Positions 44,700 to 54,944 are shown, numbered from the stretch's first letter. The stretch is DNA of 64,000 bases from Rhizobium rosettiformans W3 (GCF_004912135.1 NZ_STGU01000009.1:62001-126000); one strand, 5' to 3'. The notes: generated by a model from the sequence alone, not told the origin. Numbers and translations: made by a program.

Positions 44700-46514
44700 A
44701 TGGCATTGGCAGGCGCAAGCGAAGCTCTTTTCACCCAACCCCTGTTGCTGCTCGGCGGCGCCGTGATCGCAGCGCCGATCTTCCGCAAACTGGGGCTTGG
44801 CACCGTTCTCGGCTACCTTGCCGCCGGCGTCGTGATCGGCCCCGTGCTGCATCTGATCGGCGGCTCCGGCGAGATCCTGGCGGTCGCCGAACTCGGCGTG
44901 GTGCTGCTGCTCTTCATTATCGGACTGGAGCTCAAACCCAGCCGATTGTGGACCATGCGACGCGACATCTTCGGGCTCGGGACGAGCCAGGTCGTGCTCA
45001 CAGGATTGGCCCTGACGGGCCTGGTCTATGCCGCCGGCCTTCTCGACTGGCGAGGGGCACTGGTTGCGGGCTTCGGCCTCGCGCTCTCCTCCACCGCCTT
45101 TGCGCTGCAGTTGCTTGAAGACTATGGCGACATGAACAGCCGCTATGGCCAGCGGTCTTTTTCGATCCTGCTGTTCCAGGATCTCGCAATCGTGCCGCTT
45201 CTGGCCATGGTGTCGGTTCTGGGCTCGCAAGGCGGTGAGGCACAGCAGTCGCCGATCCTGGAGGTGGGGATTGCCGTGGGTGCGGTGATCGCCATGATCC
45301 TGGCGGGCCGGTATCTGCTGACGCCCATGTTCCAGATCATTGCCCGGACGGGGGCGCGGGAAGTCATGATTGCCGCTGCCCTCTTCGTCGTGCTGGGATC
45401 GGCCTATCTCATGCAGGTGGCAGGTCTCTCCATGGCCATGGGCGCCTTCCTTGCCGGCGTGATGCTCGCGGAATCCTCCTATCGCCATGAACTGGAGGCC
45501 GATATCGAGCCGTTCCGCGGGCTTCTGCTGGCGCTCTTCTTCATCGCGGTCGGCCTGTCGATGGAGCTGCAGGTCATCGTCGACAACCTGTTGCTGATCG
45601 TGATCGCCGTGCCCGTCCTCATGGCGGTGAAGGCGTTGATCATCTATGCAATCTGCCGGATTGCCGGCTCCACGCATAATGACGCCATCCGGATCGGCAT
45701 GTTGCTGCCGCAGGGCGGCGAGTTCGGCTTCGTACTCTTTACCACCGCAGCCGCAGCCGGCCTGTTCTCCGGCGCGCAGTCCTCGCTGCTCATCTCGATC
45801 GTGACGCTCTCAATGGCGCTGACGCCGCTCACCGCGCTGATCGGCCAGCGGCTGCTGTCGCGCGACGCGACCGAGAAGGAGGAGATGGACGAAGACTTCG
45901 AGGGTGCGGGTTCGGACGTCCTGATGATCGGCTTCTCGCGCTTTGGCCAGATTGCCGCGCAGATCCTCTTGGCAAGCGGCCGGGACGTGACCATCCTCGA
46001 CGATAGCCCGGACCGTATCCGGCAGGCGGCAACCTTCGGGTTTAGGATCTATTTCGGCGATGGCACGCGCCTCGACATGCTGCGGGCCGCCGGGATCGAG
46101 AAAGCCAAGATCGTCGCTGTCTGCACGCACAAGAAGGAGATCACCGACAAGATCGTCGACCTCATTCGCTCGGAATATCCGGATGTGCGTCTCTTCGTGC
46201 GCTCCTATGACCGGGTTCACAGCCTTGAGCTTCGGGCCAAAGACGTGGAACACGAGCTGCGCGAGACCTTCGAGTCCGGCCTGCTCTTCGGTCGGCGCAC
46301 GCTGGAGGGGCTCGGCGCCTCGGAAGACGAGGCCTATACGATCGGTGAAGACATTCGCCGCCGCGACGAAGAACGGCTGAAGCTTCAGGCGCAGGAGGGG
46401 ATCCTCGCGGGCCGCGAACTGATCCACAAACGCCCGGTGAAGCCCGAGCCGCTGGTCAAGCCGAAAAAGGCGATCCAGGCGGTCGAGGAGGAACGAGAAG
46501 TTCCGGCCGCCTGA
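44700..46514 (+). CDS. KefB/KefC-type monovalent cation:proton antiporter (CPA2)
   Basis: CPA2 antiporter of about 604 residues: about 12 transmembrane helices (up to about residue 385) with LGTVLGYLAAGVVIGPVL and DLAIVPLLAMVSVLG, then a TrkA-N/RCK domain with a Rossmann motif (VLMIGFSRFGQIAAQILLAS) and a charged tail. The K+/H+ efflux role follows from the family. The ATG at 44700 lies directly after GAGGAG, too close for normal spacing; a TTG 6 bp downstream (44706) has better spacing. It ends 3 bp before the convergent patatin stop. KefB versus KefC cannot be told apart. Confidence 0.9.
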   Translation: MALAGASEALFTQPLLLLGGAVIAAPIFRKLGLGTVLGYLAAGVVIGPVLHLIGGSGEILAVAELGVVLLLFIIGLELKPSRLWTMRRDIFGLGTSQVVLTGLALTGLVYAAGLLDWRGALVAGFGLALSSTAFALQLLEDYGDMNSRYGQRSFSILLFQDLAIVPLLAMVSVLGSQGGEAQQSPILEVGIAVGAVIAMILAGRYLLTPMFQIIARTGAREVMIAAALFVVLGSAYLMQVAGLSMAMGAFLAGVMLAESSYRHELEADIEPFRGLLLALFFIAVGLSMELQVIVDNLLLIVIAVPVLMAVKALIIYAICRIAGSTHNDAIRIGMLLPQGGEFGFVLFTTAAAAGLFSGAQSSLLISIVTLSMALTPLTALIGQRLLSRDATEKEEMDEDFEGAGSDVLMIGFSRFGQIAAQILLASGRDVTILDDSPDRIRQAATFGFRIYFGDGTRLDMLRAAGIEKAKIVAVCTHKKEITDKIVDLIRSEYPDVRLFVRSYDRVHSLELRAKDVEHELRETFESGLLFGRRTLEGLGASEDEAYTIGEDIRRRDEERLKLQAQEGILAGRELIHKRPVKPEPLVKPKKAIQAVEEEREVPAA

Positions 46515-46517
46515 TCG

Positions 46518-47393
46518 CTAGCGACGGACGAAGTCTTCCATGCGCGCGGCGATGTCGCGCTTCAGCGGATCCTTGAGGCGATCGCAGATCTCCAGGATCT
46601 GCCGCGCCTTGAAGAAGTCCAACACCTTGTAGCTGTTGACGTCGGGGCGCAGATAGATGTCGGGCTGGCAGATCTTCATCTTCAGCGCGATATGCGACTG
46701 CATCATCAGCTGCGAGGCGCCGAACAGGCTGTCGATGCGGTTGGGAACCAGTGAGCCGTCGCCCTCCGGCGCGCCAATCACATCGACGGCGATCATGATG
46801 TCGACCTTGCCGACCAGATGGTCGTAGGGCACCGGGTTGAAGATGCCACCGTCGATCATCAATCGACCGTCGATGGTGACGGGCGCAAACAGGGCTGGAA
46901 TGGCTGCGGAGGCCGACAGCGCTTCATAGAGATCGCCCTCGCTGCGCACCAGTTCGCACTGGCCATAATAGTCAGTCGCGATGACGGTCAGGGGGAGGCC
47001 GAGTTCGGCAAAGGTTTCCGGGATCTGCGGCGGCAGGAAGGCGCGCAACAGGCGCGGCAGGTTGAACTGCCCGAGACGAAAGCCGCCCAGCGCACGGATG
47101 CTGGCGGGGCGCAGGCTCCAGAAGCGGTTGAGGACGAGACCGCGATTGTCGGCCAGGGAGAGCGTGTAGTCCCGGATGTCACGGCCGCTCATGCCGGCGG
47201 CATAACCGGCTCCCAGGATCGCGCCCATCGAGGAGCCGGCAATCAGCGCCGGCTTGATGCCGAGTTCATCGAAGACTTCGAGCACCGGAATATGCGCAAA
47301 GCCGCGGGCACCCCCTGCCCCGAGCGCCACGCCGATCGTCGGATCGGCTTTCACGGGATTGGAGGGGATGGGGGTTTCGGCGACAAGATCCAT
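46518..47393 (-). CDS. Patatin-like phospholipase / RssA-type hydrolase
   Basis: A 291-residue patatin-fold hydrolase with glycine-rich oxyanion loop (GVALGAGGARGFAHI), catalytic Ser in IAGSSMGAILGAGYA (GxSxG), and the Asp of the DGG dyad in MIDGGIFNPVPYD. The short length and lack of a membrane barrel match the bacterial NTE/RssA subgroup. Substrate unknown (phospholipid or lysophospholipid esters likely). It is 27 bp from the rsmD stop. Whether a start about MDLVAETPIPS is right is not certain. Confidence 0.9.
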   Translation of the reverse strand: MDLVAETPIPSNPVKADPTIGVALGAGGARGFAHIPVLEVFDELGIKPALIAGSSMGAILGAGYAAGMSGRDIRDYTLSLADNRGLVLNRFWSLRPASIRALGGFRLGQFNLPRLLRAFLPPQIPETFAELGLPLTVIATDYYGQCELVRSEGDLYEALSASAAIPALFAPVTIDGRLMIDGGIFNPVPYDHLVGKVDIMIAVDVIGAPEGDGSLVPNRIDSLFGASQLMMQSHIALKMKICQPDIYLRPDVNSYKVLDFFKARQILEICDRLKDPLKRDIAARMEDFVRR

Positions 47394-47420
47394 AGACTCA
47401 GTCTTTCTCCACTGACGGGA

Positions 47421-47981
47421 TCAGGACGGCCTATAGGAAAAGAAGTACATTTTCGTGTCACCAAAGGTCCGCTCTTCGACAAAGGCGAAAACCGGGTCGA
47501 CGGAGACCTGCACATCACTGCGTTCTTCAAGGATTACCAGCGCATCCTTGGCCAGCCAGCCACCCTGATGCGCCGCAAGCAACGCCTTTTCGCCAAGGCC
47601 CTTGCCGTAAGGCGGATCGGCGAAGAGAAGCTCGAAGGGCTCGATGTTGTTGGCCGGCCCGAGATTGGTCGCGTCGCGCCTCAGGATGCGGGCGCGGCCA
47701 TGCAGGCCGAGCGCATCGATGTTTTCCCAGAGAAGGCTGCGGCCCTCGACACTGTTTTCGACGAAGAGCGCCGACTTGCAGCCGCGCGACAGAGCCTCGA
47801 TGCCGACGGCACCGGTGCCGGCGAAGAGATCGAGGATGCGGGTGCCTTCGAGCACGCCCGGATGGGCATGCGCGAGGATGTTGAACAGGCTTTCGCGCGT
47901 CCGGTCGATGGTCGGCCGGATGTCATTCGACTTCGGCGTGGCCAGCGTCCGGCCACGGAATTCTCCGCCGACGATGCGCAT
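47421..47981 (-). CDS. rsmD: 16S rRNA (guanine(966)-N2)-methyltransferase
   Basis: RsmD methylates G966 of 16S rRNA during 30S assembly. 186 residues with MRIVGGEFRGRTLATPKSND, RPTIDRTRESLFNILAH, SAM motif I LDLFAGTGAVGIEALSRG and catalytic DPPYGKGL. It starts 6 bp after the pseudouridine-synthase stop, so the two are cotranscribed RNA-modification genes. Confidence 0.96.
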   Translation of the reverse strand: MRIVGGEFRGRTLATPKSNDIRPTIDRTRESLFNILAHAHPGVLEGTRILDLFAGTGAVGIEALSRGCKSALFVENSVEGRSLLWENIDALGLHGRARILRRDATNLGPANNIEPFELLFADPPYGKGLGEKALLAAHQGGWLAKDALVILEERSDVQVSVDPVFAFVEERTFGDTKMYFFSYRPS

Positions 47982-47987
47982 GCCGGC

Positions 47988-49856
47988 TTACCTCTTGCCC
48001 TTGGGCGCGCCACCGCGGCTGCCGGAAGGCTTAGCCCCCGGACCACCGGAGCGCGGGCCACCTGCAGGACGGCCACCCGGCTTGCCACCGAAGCTCTTGC
48101 CGCCTGGCTTGCCACCAAAGGACTTTCCACCCGGCTTGCCTGAAGGCTTGCCACCGAAGGACTTGCCGGCTGGCTTGTCACCAAAGGGCTTGCCACCGCG
48201 CGGCTTGTCACCGAAGGGGCGCTCGCCGCGAGGCCTGTCATCGCGTGGCCTGTCATCCCGGGGCCGGTCGTCACGCGGGCGATCACCTCGTGCGGGGCGA
48301 TCACCGAAATCGCGCTTGGGACCACGATCGGAGAACTCTCGACGCGGTCCGCGATCTTCTGCGTCTCGACGGGGAGCGCGCTCGGCACGGTCGCCGAAGT
48401 CACGGCGGGGAGCACGGTCGTCTCCCTCCCGGCGGGCGGGACGGGCACCGAAACCGCCGGGCTTTCCGCCACGGCCGCCTTCGCGTGCACCCGATTTCTG
48501 ATCCGGTCCATCGGCGCGGATCCAATCACCCTCTTCGTCGCGGGCACGGGTGATCTTGACGGTCGAGGTCGGCCTGTCGTCGAAACGATCGGCGGTTTTT
48601 GCGCCGCGCGGATCAGGCTTGCGGCGGGCAGCGGCAGCGGCCGCCTTTTCGCCGAGCGGCCGGGCACCCGGGGCCATCCAGACATTTGCCGTCCTGCCCT
48701 TGGTGTTGCCAGCGGGCCGCTTCGGCTTGTCGGCAAACTTGTCGCCAGAATTGCCATCGTCGCGGCGGGTATCGAGACGGCCGAGCGCCCGCTCGCGGCG
48801 GTCACCCTTGTCTCCCCGATCCTTCGGGCCAGAGCGCTTCTTCTCGAAAGAGCGCTCGTCGCGACCCCAGTCGGCCTTCGGCTCGCGGCCGGACTTCTTG
48901 GCCGGCGCTGCAGCGTCCTCCTCGTCCGTCTCCGTGCCATGGCTGTAGATCGGCGCGTCGAAATTGGCCTTGGATTCCTCGATCAGGCGGGGACCAAGCT
49001 GGTCACGCAGCATGCGGCCGCGCACTTCCACCACCTGGCCTTCCGGCAGATCGCCGAGCTGGAACGGGCCATAGGAGATGCGGATCAGGCGGTTGACCTC
49101 GAGGCCGAGCGCGCCGAGCACGTTCTTGATCTCGCGGTTCTTGCCTTCACGCAGGCCCATGGTGATCCAGGCATTGTGGCCCTGCTTGCGGTCGAGCGTC
49201 GCATCGATCGCACCGTAGAGCACGCCATCAACGGCGATGCCTTCCTTCAGCGCATCGAGCGCCGGCTGGTCGATATCGCCATAGGCGCGCACGCGATAAC
49301 GCCGCAGCCAGCCGGTCGTAGGCAATTCCAGGACACGGGCAAGACCACCGTCATTGGTGAGCAGCAGCAGACCCTCGGTGTTGATGTCGAGACGGCCGAT
49401 CGACATGACCCGCGGCAGTTCTTCCGGCAGGTTCTCGAATACGGTCGGACGGCCTTCCGGATCGGAATTGGTCGTCACCAGGCCGGCCGGCTTGTGGTAG
49501 AGCCACAGGCGGGTGCGTTCGATGCCGCGGATCGGCTGGCCGTCGACCTCGATCTTGTCGGCGAGCGTTGCGTTCAGCACCGGTGTTTCGAGCACCTTGC
49601 CGTTCACGGAAACGCGGCCTTCCATGATCATGCGCTCGATGTCGCGACGGGATGCGACGCCGGCACGCGCGAGCAGCTTGGAGATGCGCTCGGGCTTCAT
49701 GGCCTCGTCGCCGGCCGGCGCCTCGGCGCGGGGCGCGCGGGCGGGCTTCGACGCGGGCTTGTCTGCTGAGGCTGCGGACGGCTTTCGGGTTTGCGGCTTG
49801 CCGCCGCGGTCGGAGGACTTCGCCCCCGGACGCCTGGACTTGTCTTTGAATGTCAT
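47988..49856 (-). CDS. RluB-type 23S rRNA pseudouridine synthase with long basic tail
   Basis: A 622-residue RsuA/RluB-family enzyme. After a basic N-terminus (1-50), an S4 RNA-binding domain (about 53-100: RISKLLARAGVASRRDIERM) leads to the catalytic domain with Asp in GRLDINTEGLLLLTND and GLREGKNREIKNVLGAL. Residues about 315-622 form a low-complexity, highly basic tail with RPRDD and GGKSFGGKPG repeats. Typical homologues are near 250-300 residues, so the tail doubles the length. Pseudouridylation of 23S rRNA near 2605 is inferred. tadA starts 69 bp away on the opposite strand. Confidence 0.9.
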   Translation of the reverse strand: MTFKDKSRRPGAKSSDRGGKPQTRKPSAASADKPASKPARAPRAEAPAGDEAMKPERISKLLARAGVASRRDIERMIMEGRVSVNGKVLETPVLNATLADKIEVDGQPIRGIERTRLWLYHKPAGLVTTNSDPEGRPTVFENLPEELPRVMSIGRLDINTEGLLLLTNDGGLARVLELPTTGWLRRYRVRAYGDIDQPALDALKEGIAVDGVLYGAIDATLDRKQGHNAWITMGLREGKNREIKNVLGALGLEVNRLIRISYGPFQLGDLPEGQVVEVRGRMLRDQLGPRLIEESKANFDAPIYSHGTETDEEDAAAPAKKSGREPKADWGRDERSFEKKRSGPKDRGDKGDRRERALGRLDTRRDDGNSGDKFADKPKRPAGNTKGRTANVWMAPGARPLGEKAAAAAARRKPDPRGAKTADRFDDRPTSTVKITRARDEEGDWIRADGPDQKSGAREGGRGGKPGGFGARPARREGDDRAPRRDFGDRAERAPRRDAEDRGPRREFSDRGPKRDFGDRPARGDRPRDDRPRDDRPRDDRPRGERPFGDKPRGGKPFGDKPAGKSFGGKPSGKPGGKSFGGKPGGKSFGGKPGGRPAGGPRSGGPGAKPSGSRGGAPKGKR

Positions 49857-49925
49857 TTGCTGTTTGCCTGTGGTTTGGGCTGTCGTATCAGGTCGCGCGG
49901 CTCTGGTTAAGTGGAAAGTTCAGGC

Positions 49926-50378
49926 ATGGAGAAGACAAACGGCTTCATGGAGGCGGCCTTCGAGGAGGCGCGTGCGGCCGGCGAGCGTGGCGAGGTTCCG
50001 ATCGGGGCCGTGGTTGTGCGCGACGGACGGATCCTCGGTCGGGCCGGCAACGAGACACGGGCCCTCAACGACGTGACCGCCCATGCCGAGATCCTCGCCA
50101 TCCGACGTGCCGCGTCTGCCGTGGGCGACGAACGGCTTGTTGATGCCGATCTCTATGTGACGCTCGAACCCTGCACCATGTGTGCGGCGGCAATCTCCTT
50201 TGCCCGGATGAGGCGACTCTATTATGCTGCCGGCGATGTCAAAGGTGGTGCGGTCGAAAATGGTGTCCGCTTCTTTGCGCAGTCCACCTGCCATCACGCG
50301 CCGGATGTCTATTCCGGCATTCGCGAAAGCGAAGCGGCCGAAATGCTCAGGGCCTTCTTCCAGGATCGGAGGGATTGA
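49926..50378 (+). CDS. tadA: tRNA-specific adenosine deaminase
   Basis: TadA converts A34 to inosine in tRNA-Arg(ACG). 150 residues with zinc-binding His and catalytic Glu in TAHAEILAIRRAA, and Cys pair LEPCTMCAAAISFARMRRL. C-terminal YSGIRESEAAEMLRAFFQDR is typical. ATG 49926; an upstream GTG at 49911 adds five residues. The stop overlaps the following membrane-protein start (TGATG). Confidence 0.96.
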   Translation: MEKTNGFMEAAFEEARAAGERGEVPIGAVVVRDGRILGRAGNETRALNDVTAHAEILAIRRAASAVGDERLVDADLYVTLEPCTMCAAAISFARMRRLYYAAGDVKGGAVENGVRFFAQSTCHHAPDVYSGIRESEAAEMLRAFFQDRRD

Positions 50379-50698
50379 TGATCTTTGTTGTGCTCACGCT
50401 GTCGATTGCCGGCATGGCTGCCATTGCCTTCTGGGCCTATCGCAACGTCGCGCCGCATAGCGACCGTCTGCCGATGCAATGGTCGGCCGATGGCACCGTA
50501 AACTGGCGGGCGCCGCGGCTTCTCGCGATCGCGACGACGCCCGTCCTGATGCTGACGATCATCGGCCTGATCTTCGTGCTGTCTCGGCATGACCACGCGG
50601 AGCGCAACATGGCGCTGCTTTGGGTTTCCTTCATCGGCCCGGCGCTCCAGGCGCTGCACATGGCGCTTGTCGCCCGCACGGTGGAAAACGAAGAGTAA
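50378..50698 (+). CDS. Small membrane protein, DUF1648-like
   Basis: A 106-residue membrane protein: an N-terminal helix (FVVLTLSIAGMAAIAFWAY), a polar loop RLPMQWSADGTVNWRAPR, and two further helices (TTPVLMLTIIGLIFVL, NMALLWVSFIGPALQALHM). The loop (LPxxW..DGTVNWRAPR) resembles the DUF1648 domain of SdpI-like proteins. The start overlaps the tadA stop (TGATG), so it is coupled to tadA. Function is unknown. Confidence 0.75.
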   Translation: MIFVVLTLSIAGMAAIAFWAYRNVAPHSDRLPMQWSADGTVNWRAPRLLAIATTPVLMLTIIGLIFVLSRHDHAERNMALLWVSFIGPALQALHMALVARTVENEE

Positions 50699-50719
50699 AA
50701 GGGCGGCCTTCAAGCCGCC

Positions 50720-51202
50720 TCATGCGATGCCGGCGAAATCCTTGAGCTTCTGGCCGGCCAATCGGTAGCGGATCCATTCGTTCTGCGGCTCGGCACCGAC
50801 GGCGTCATAGACGCGGATGGCCGGCTCGTTCCAATCGAGCACGCTCCACTCGAAGCGGCCGCATCCCTTTTCCACCGCCACACGTGCGAGATGTTTGAGA
50901 AGCAGCTTTCCGGCGCCGGAGCCGCGGAAGTCGGGCGAGACGTAGAGGTCCTCCAGATAAAGCCCGTTCTTCGCCTGCCAGGTAGAATAGCTGTAGAACC
51001 AGACGGCAAAGCCGGCCGGCTTGTCATCGGCCTCCAGGATTACCGCATCCGTCACCGAGCCTTCGCCGAAGATCGAGGATCGGACCGTCTCCTCGGTTGC
51101 CTCGACCTCATGGCCCGCCTTTTCATAGACGGCGAGTTCGATGATGAAGCCGAGGATGACGGCGGCATCTTCCGGCGTGGCGGGGCGAATGGTGAAGTTC
51201 AT
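50720..51202 (-). CDS. GNAT-family N-acetyltransferase
   Basis: A 160-residue GNAT acetyltransferase with acetyl-CoA motif LYVSPDFRGSGAGKLLLKHL (R-G-x-G) and FTIRPATPEDAAVILGFI at the N-terminus. NGLYLEDLYV and WSVLDWNEPAIRVYDAVGA resemble spermidine/diamine acetyltransferases and GNATs of the Ats/SSAT type. Acceptor is uncertain. A terminator for the upstream lipoprotein gene lies between them. Confidence 0.88.
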   Translation of the reverse strand: MNFTIRPATPEDAAVILGFIIELAVYEKAGHEVEATEETVRSSIFGEGSVTDAVILEADDKPAGFAVWFYSYSTWQAKNGLYLEDLYVSPDFRGSGAGKLLLKHLARVAVEKGCGRFEWSVLDWNEPAIRVYDAVGAEPQNEWIRYRLAGQKLKDFAGIA

Positions 51203-51213
51203 CTGACGACCTC

Positions 51214-51245
51214 AAGCAAAAGGGCAGGTCGTTGCCGCCCTGCCC
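51214..51245 (-). terminator. Rho-independent terminator after the lipoprotein gene
   Basis: GGGCAGG (51222-51228) pairs with CCTGCCC (51239-51245) around a 10-nt loop; on the minus strand it is followed by TTTTGCTT. It sits between the lipoprotein 3' end and the GNAT 5' end. Confidence 0.75.
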
Positions 51246-51271
51246 CGGAATTCACGATATCGATAAAAGGT

Positions 51272-51904
51272 TTACTGGAAAGGCATCCACCAGGAGCTGG
51301 TCTGCTGGGCAGCCTTGGCTTCCTTCTTGCGACGCTTTTCCTTCTTGGCTTCCGGCTCGCCCAGGTCGGTTAGAGCGACGTCCTGGGTCTGGCGATATTC
51401 GGCCGGCGGATCGGAGAGAAGACGGCGCTGGTCGAGATAGGCGCCCTTCTGCAGCTGGCGTGCCTCGCGGAAGGCCTGCCACTTCTGGGTCTCGGTCATG
51501 GTGCCTGCCGTGCCGTAGCCGGCAAGCAGCGGCGAACGGTAGCGCGGGTTGTTCGCATTGGCGTCGGCTTCGGCGACGAGGCGTTCACGTGCCTCTTCCG
51601 GCGATTCCACCCATTCCGGATTGTTTTCGCGGCTTGCGACGGAAGCCTGCGGCGCAACGAGGGCAGCCGTCTGGGTGCCACCCGGCGGCAGCACGAGATC
51701 CGGACGCGGGTTGTACTTCGTGTCCTTGTTGGCAGCTTCGCGCGGGGCGATCGACACGGCCGAGCCGACGTCATCCACCAGCTGCTCCATTGCCGTCTTG
51801 TCAGTGCCGTAGGTCGGGCTGCCGACGCAGCCGGACAGGCTGGCCGTGACGCCGAAAAGGCCAACCAGACCGAGGCCAACTCTGAACAGATATGCCGAAT
51901 TCAT
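51272..51904 (-). CDS. Predicted outer-membrane or periplasmic lipoprotein
   Basis: A 210-residue lipoprotein: hydrophobic signal 5-25 and lipobox LSGC with Cys26. A flexible Pro/Ala/Thr region follows, then conserved WVESPEEARERLVAEADANA, SPLLAGYGTAGTMTETQKWQ, and a basic tail (KKEKRRKKEAK) before SSWWMPFQ. No known catalytic motif. It is upstream of a terminator and downstream of ileS on the same strand. Function unknown; possibly a rhizobial conserved lipoprotein. Confidence 0.75.
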   Translation of the reverse strand: MNSAYLFRVGLGLVGLFGVTASLSGCVGSPTYGTDKTAMEQLVDDVGSAVSIAPREAANKDTKYNPRPDLVLPPGGTQTAALVAPQASVASRENNPEWVESPEEARERLVAEADANANNPRYRSPLLAGYGTAGTMTETQKWQAFREARQLQKGAYLDQRRLLSDPPAEYRQTQDVALTDLGEPEAKKEKRRKKEAKAAQQTSSWWMPFQ

Positions 51905-52040
51905 GAATGCCTACCAGCCTCGCCGCAGTTACATCAGTCGTGCCGAATACTCGCGACCAGCCCTGCCGGTCGAATTCGGCCAATTTCAGGCAGTTTTACC
52001 GGATGACCCGCAAAAGCGCAAATCATCCGGTCACATTTCC

Positions 52041-54944
52041 TTATCCGAGTGCCGCGAGTTCACGCAGCGCCTGGGCATCGCGGGCGGAAACGTCGGGATA
52101 GTCCGGATCGGAGCCGACATCCTTGGTGATCTTCCATGAGCGGGCGCATTTCGTGCCTTCGGCGAGCTTCGGCTCGACCGCGACCTTGGTGCCATCGTCG
52201 AGACGGAAGGCTTCCGCCGGGCCTTCGCCCGACACGACCTCAATGTCCGAGGTGATGCAGATTTCGGCGAAGTCGAGACCGTCGAGTGCCTTCAGGAGCT
52301 CCGCATCGGCGACATGGACGATCGGAGCGGCTTCCAGCGAGGAGCCGATGCGCTTTTCCTTGCGCTCGATTTCGAGCGCGCCGGTGACGGCGCGGCGCAC
52401 AGTGCGGACCTTTTTCCACTTATCGGCGACCGCCTCGTTCGACCAGTTGGCCGGGATCACCGGGAACTGCTCGAGATGGACCGACTCCGCCTTCGGGTCA
52501 CGAGAGAGCCAGGCCTCTTCCGTGGTGAAGGGCATCATCGGCGCGAACCACAGGACCAGGCAATCGAAGAGCTTGCGGATGACGAAGAGCGCCGAACGGC
52601 GCTTCAGGCTGGACGGCGCGTCGCAGTAGAGCGTGTCCTTGCGGATGTCGAAGTAGAAGGCCGAGAGTTCGACATTGGCGAAGTCCGAAAGCGCGCGGAC
52701 GATGCGCTTGAAGTCGAATTCATCGTAGGACTTGCGGACCAGCTGGTCGAGTTCGGCCAGACGATGCAGCATCAGCTTTTCGAGTTCCGGCAGGTCGGCA
52801 TAGGCGATCTCCTCGCCCTTGTCGTGGGCGAGCGTGCCGAGCATCCAGCGGATCGTGTTGCGGATCTTGCGGTAGGCGTCGATGTTGGTCTGGATGATCG
52901 TCTTGCCGAGGCGCTGGTCTTCGGCATAGTCGGTCGACATGACCCAGAGGCGCAGGATATCGGCTCCGGATTCCTTCATCACGTCCTGCGGCGTCACGGT
53001 GTTGCCGAGCGACTTCGACATCTTGCGACCGTCTTCTGCCATGGTGAAGCCATGGGTGATGACGGCGTTATAGGGCGCGCGGCCGCGGGTGGCGCAGCTT
53101 TCAAGCAGCGACGAATGGAACCAGCCGCGATGCTGGTCGGAACCTTCCAGATAGACATCGGCCGGCCACTTGAGATCCGGGCGATCTTCCAGCGTGAAGG
53201 TATGGGTCGAGCCTGAATCGAACCAGACGTCGAGGATGTCGGTGACCATCTGCCACTTCTCGCCATCATGCTCGCCGGCGAGGAAACGGTCCTTGGCGCC
53301 TTCGGCGAACCAGGCGTCTGCCCCTTCCTTCTCGAAGGCTTCGAGGATGCGGGCGTTGACCTTCTCATCCTTCAGCACATTGCCTTCGGCATCGGCGAAG
53401 ACGCAGATCGGCACGCCCCAGGCGCGCTGACGCGAGAGCACCCAGTCCGGACGCTGCTCGATCATCGCACGCAGACGGTTCTGGCCGCCGGCCGGGACGA
53501 AACGGGTCTGGTCGATGGCGGACAGCGCACGGGTGCGCAGCGTCGTGCCGTCGCCGAGTTCCTTGTCCATGTAGACGAACCACTGCGGCGTGTTGCGGAA
53601 GATGACCGGCTTCTTGGAACGCCAGGAATGCGGGTATTCGTGCTTGATGCGGCCACGGGCGAAGAGGTTGTTCGCCTTGATCAGCGCATCCATGACCCGC
53701 TTGTTGGCGTCGCCCTTCTTGCCGTTGTCGTCGAGAACGCGAGCAGCGCCGCCTTCGGCCGAGGGGCCGAAACCGGGGGCGTCTTCGGTGTAGAAACCGG
53801 CATCGTCGACCGGGAACGGGATCTTCACGTCGATGCCACGGGCTTCGAGCGCGCGGACATTCGCCATCCAGGCTTCAAAGTCTTCGCGACCGTGGGATGG
53901 GGCGGTGTGGACGAAACCCGTACCGGCGTCGTCGGTCACGTGGTCGCCGTCGAGCATCGGGACGGCAAAGGTGTAGCCAAGACTTGCCAGCGGGTGCGCG
54001 CAGGTGATCGCGCCGAGTTCGGCCGCGGTCACATCACGGACGAGCTTGAAGGTCACCTTGGCTTTGGTGGATGCATCTTCGGCGAGGCGCTTGGCGAAGA
54101 TCAGCTTTTCGCCCGGCTGCGGGCCGAAGTCGTTGGTGGCTTCCGTGATCTCGTAGAGACCGTATTCGATCTTCGAGGAGTAGGAGATCGCGCGGTTGCC
54201 CGGGATGGTCCAAGGGGTGGTCGTCCAGATGACGACGGAGGCAGACTTCAATTCATCTGCGCCTTCCACCACCGGGAACTTCACCCAGATCGTGTCGCTC
54301 TCGACCTCGGCATATTCCACTTCGGCTTCGGCAAGCGCCGTGCGCTCGACGACCGACCACATGATCGGCTTGGAGCCGCGATAGAGCTGGCCGCTCATGG
54401 CGATCTTCAGCAGTTCGCCGGCGATGCGGGCTTCCGAATGGAATGCCATGGTGGTGTAGGGATTGTCGAAGTCGCCCTCGATGCCGAGGCGGCGGAATTC
54501 TTCCGCCTGGATGTTGATCCAGCCCTGCGCGAAGTCACGGCATTCCTGGCGGAATTCGTTGATCGGAACTTCGTTCTTGTCCTTGCCCTTGGCGCGATAG
54601 GCTTCCTCGATCTTCCACTCGATCGGCAGGCCATGGCAGTCCCAGCCGGGCACGTAGTTGCTATCGAAGCCGCGCATCTGGAAGGAGCGGGTGATGACGT
54701 CCTTCAGCACCTTGTTCAGCGCGTGGCCGATATGGATGTTGCCGTTGGCATAGGGCGGGCCGTCATGCAGGACGAACTTGTCGCGGCCGGCGGCGGAGGC
54801 GCGCAGCTTCTTGTAAAGACCCATCTGTTTCCACTTCGCCGCCATTTCCGGCTCCTTCTGGGGAAGGCCGGCGCGCATCGGGAATTCGGTCTCGGGCAGA
54901 TAGAGGGTCTTGGAGTAATCGATCTTTTCAGGGGTATCGGTCAT
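52041..54944 (-). CDS. ileS: Isoleucyl-tRNA synthetase
   Basis: Class I synthetase charging tRNA-Ile, 967 residues. HIGH motif in [20 protein letters not shown], editing domain in the middle, KMSKS in [16 protein letters not shown]. The C-terminal zinc-binding region common in E. coli IleS is not complete here: only one Cys (KCARSWK) is seen near the end, which is usual for many alphaproteobacteria. ATG 54944. A strong terminator hairpin lies 97-139 bp upstream, which separates it from the BrnA-like gene. Confidence 0.97.
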   Translation of the reverse strand: MTDTPEKIDYSKTLYLPETEFPMRAGLPQKEPEMAAKWKQMGLYKKLRASAAGRDKFVLHDGPPYANGNIHIGHALNKVLKDVITRSFQMRGFDSNYVPGWDCHGLPIEWKIEEAYRAKGKDKNEVPINEFRQECRDFAQGWINIQAEEFRRLGIEGDFDNPYTTMAFHSEARIAGELLKIAMSGQLYRGSKPIMWSVVERTALAEAEVEYAEVESDTIWVKFPVVEGADELKSASVVIWTTTPWTIPGNRAISYSSKIEYGLYEITEATNDFGPQPGEKLIFAKRLAEDASTKAKVTFKLVRDVTAAELGAITCAHPLASLGYTFAVPMLDGDHVTDDAGTGFVHTAPSHGREDFEAWMANVRALEARGIDVKIPFPVDDAGFYTEDAPGFGPSAEGGAARVLDDNGKKGDANKRVMDALIKANNLFARGRIKHEYPHSWRSKKPVIFRNTPQWFVYMDKELGDGTTLRTRALSAIDQTRFVPAGGQNRLRAMIEQRPDWVLSRQRAWGVPICVFADAEGNVLKDEKVNARILEAFEKEGADAWFAEGAKDRFLAGEHDGEKWQMVTDILDVWFDSGSTHTFTLEDRPDLKWPADVYLEGSDQHRGWFHSSLLESCATRGRAPYNAVITHGFTMAEDGRKMSKSLGNTVTPQDVMKESGADILRLWVMSTDYAEDQRLGKTIIQTNIDAYRKIRNTIRWMLGTLAHDKGEEIAYADLPELEKLMLHRLAELDQLVRKSYDEFDFKRIVRALSDFANVELSAFYFDIRKDTLYCDAPSSLKRRSALFVIRKLFDCLVLWFAPMMPFTTEEAWLSRDPKAESVHLEQFPVIPANWSNEAVADKWKKVRTVRRAVTGALEIERKEKRIGSSLEAAPIVHVADAELLKALDGLDFAEICITSDIEVVSGEGPAEAFRLDDGTKVAVEPKLAEGTKCARSWKITKDVGSDPDYPDVSARDAQALRELAALG

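Noticed and set aside
47988..48300. Short direct repeats that look like a CRISPR array at first sight
   Set aside because: They are in-frame codon repeats for the Arg/Gly/Lys tail of the pseudouridine synthase, with no unique spacers of constant length.
51999..52030. CCGGATGA/TCATCCGG dyad downstream of ileS as a terminator
   Set aside because: Eight-bp stem with a 16-nt loop and only TAAAAC after it; too weak to call.
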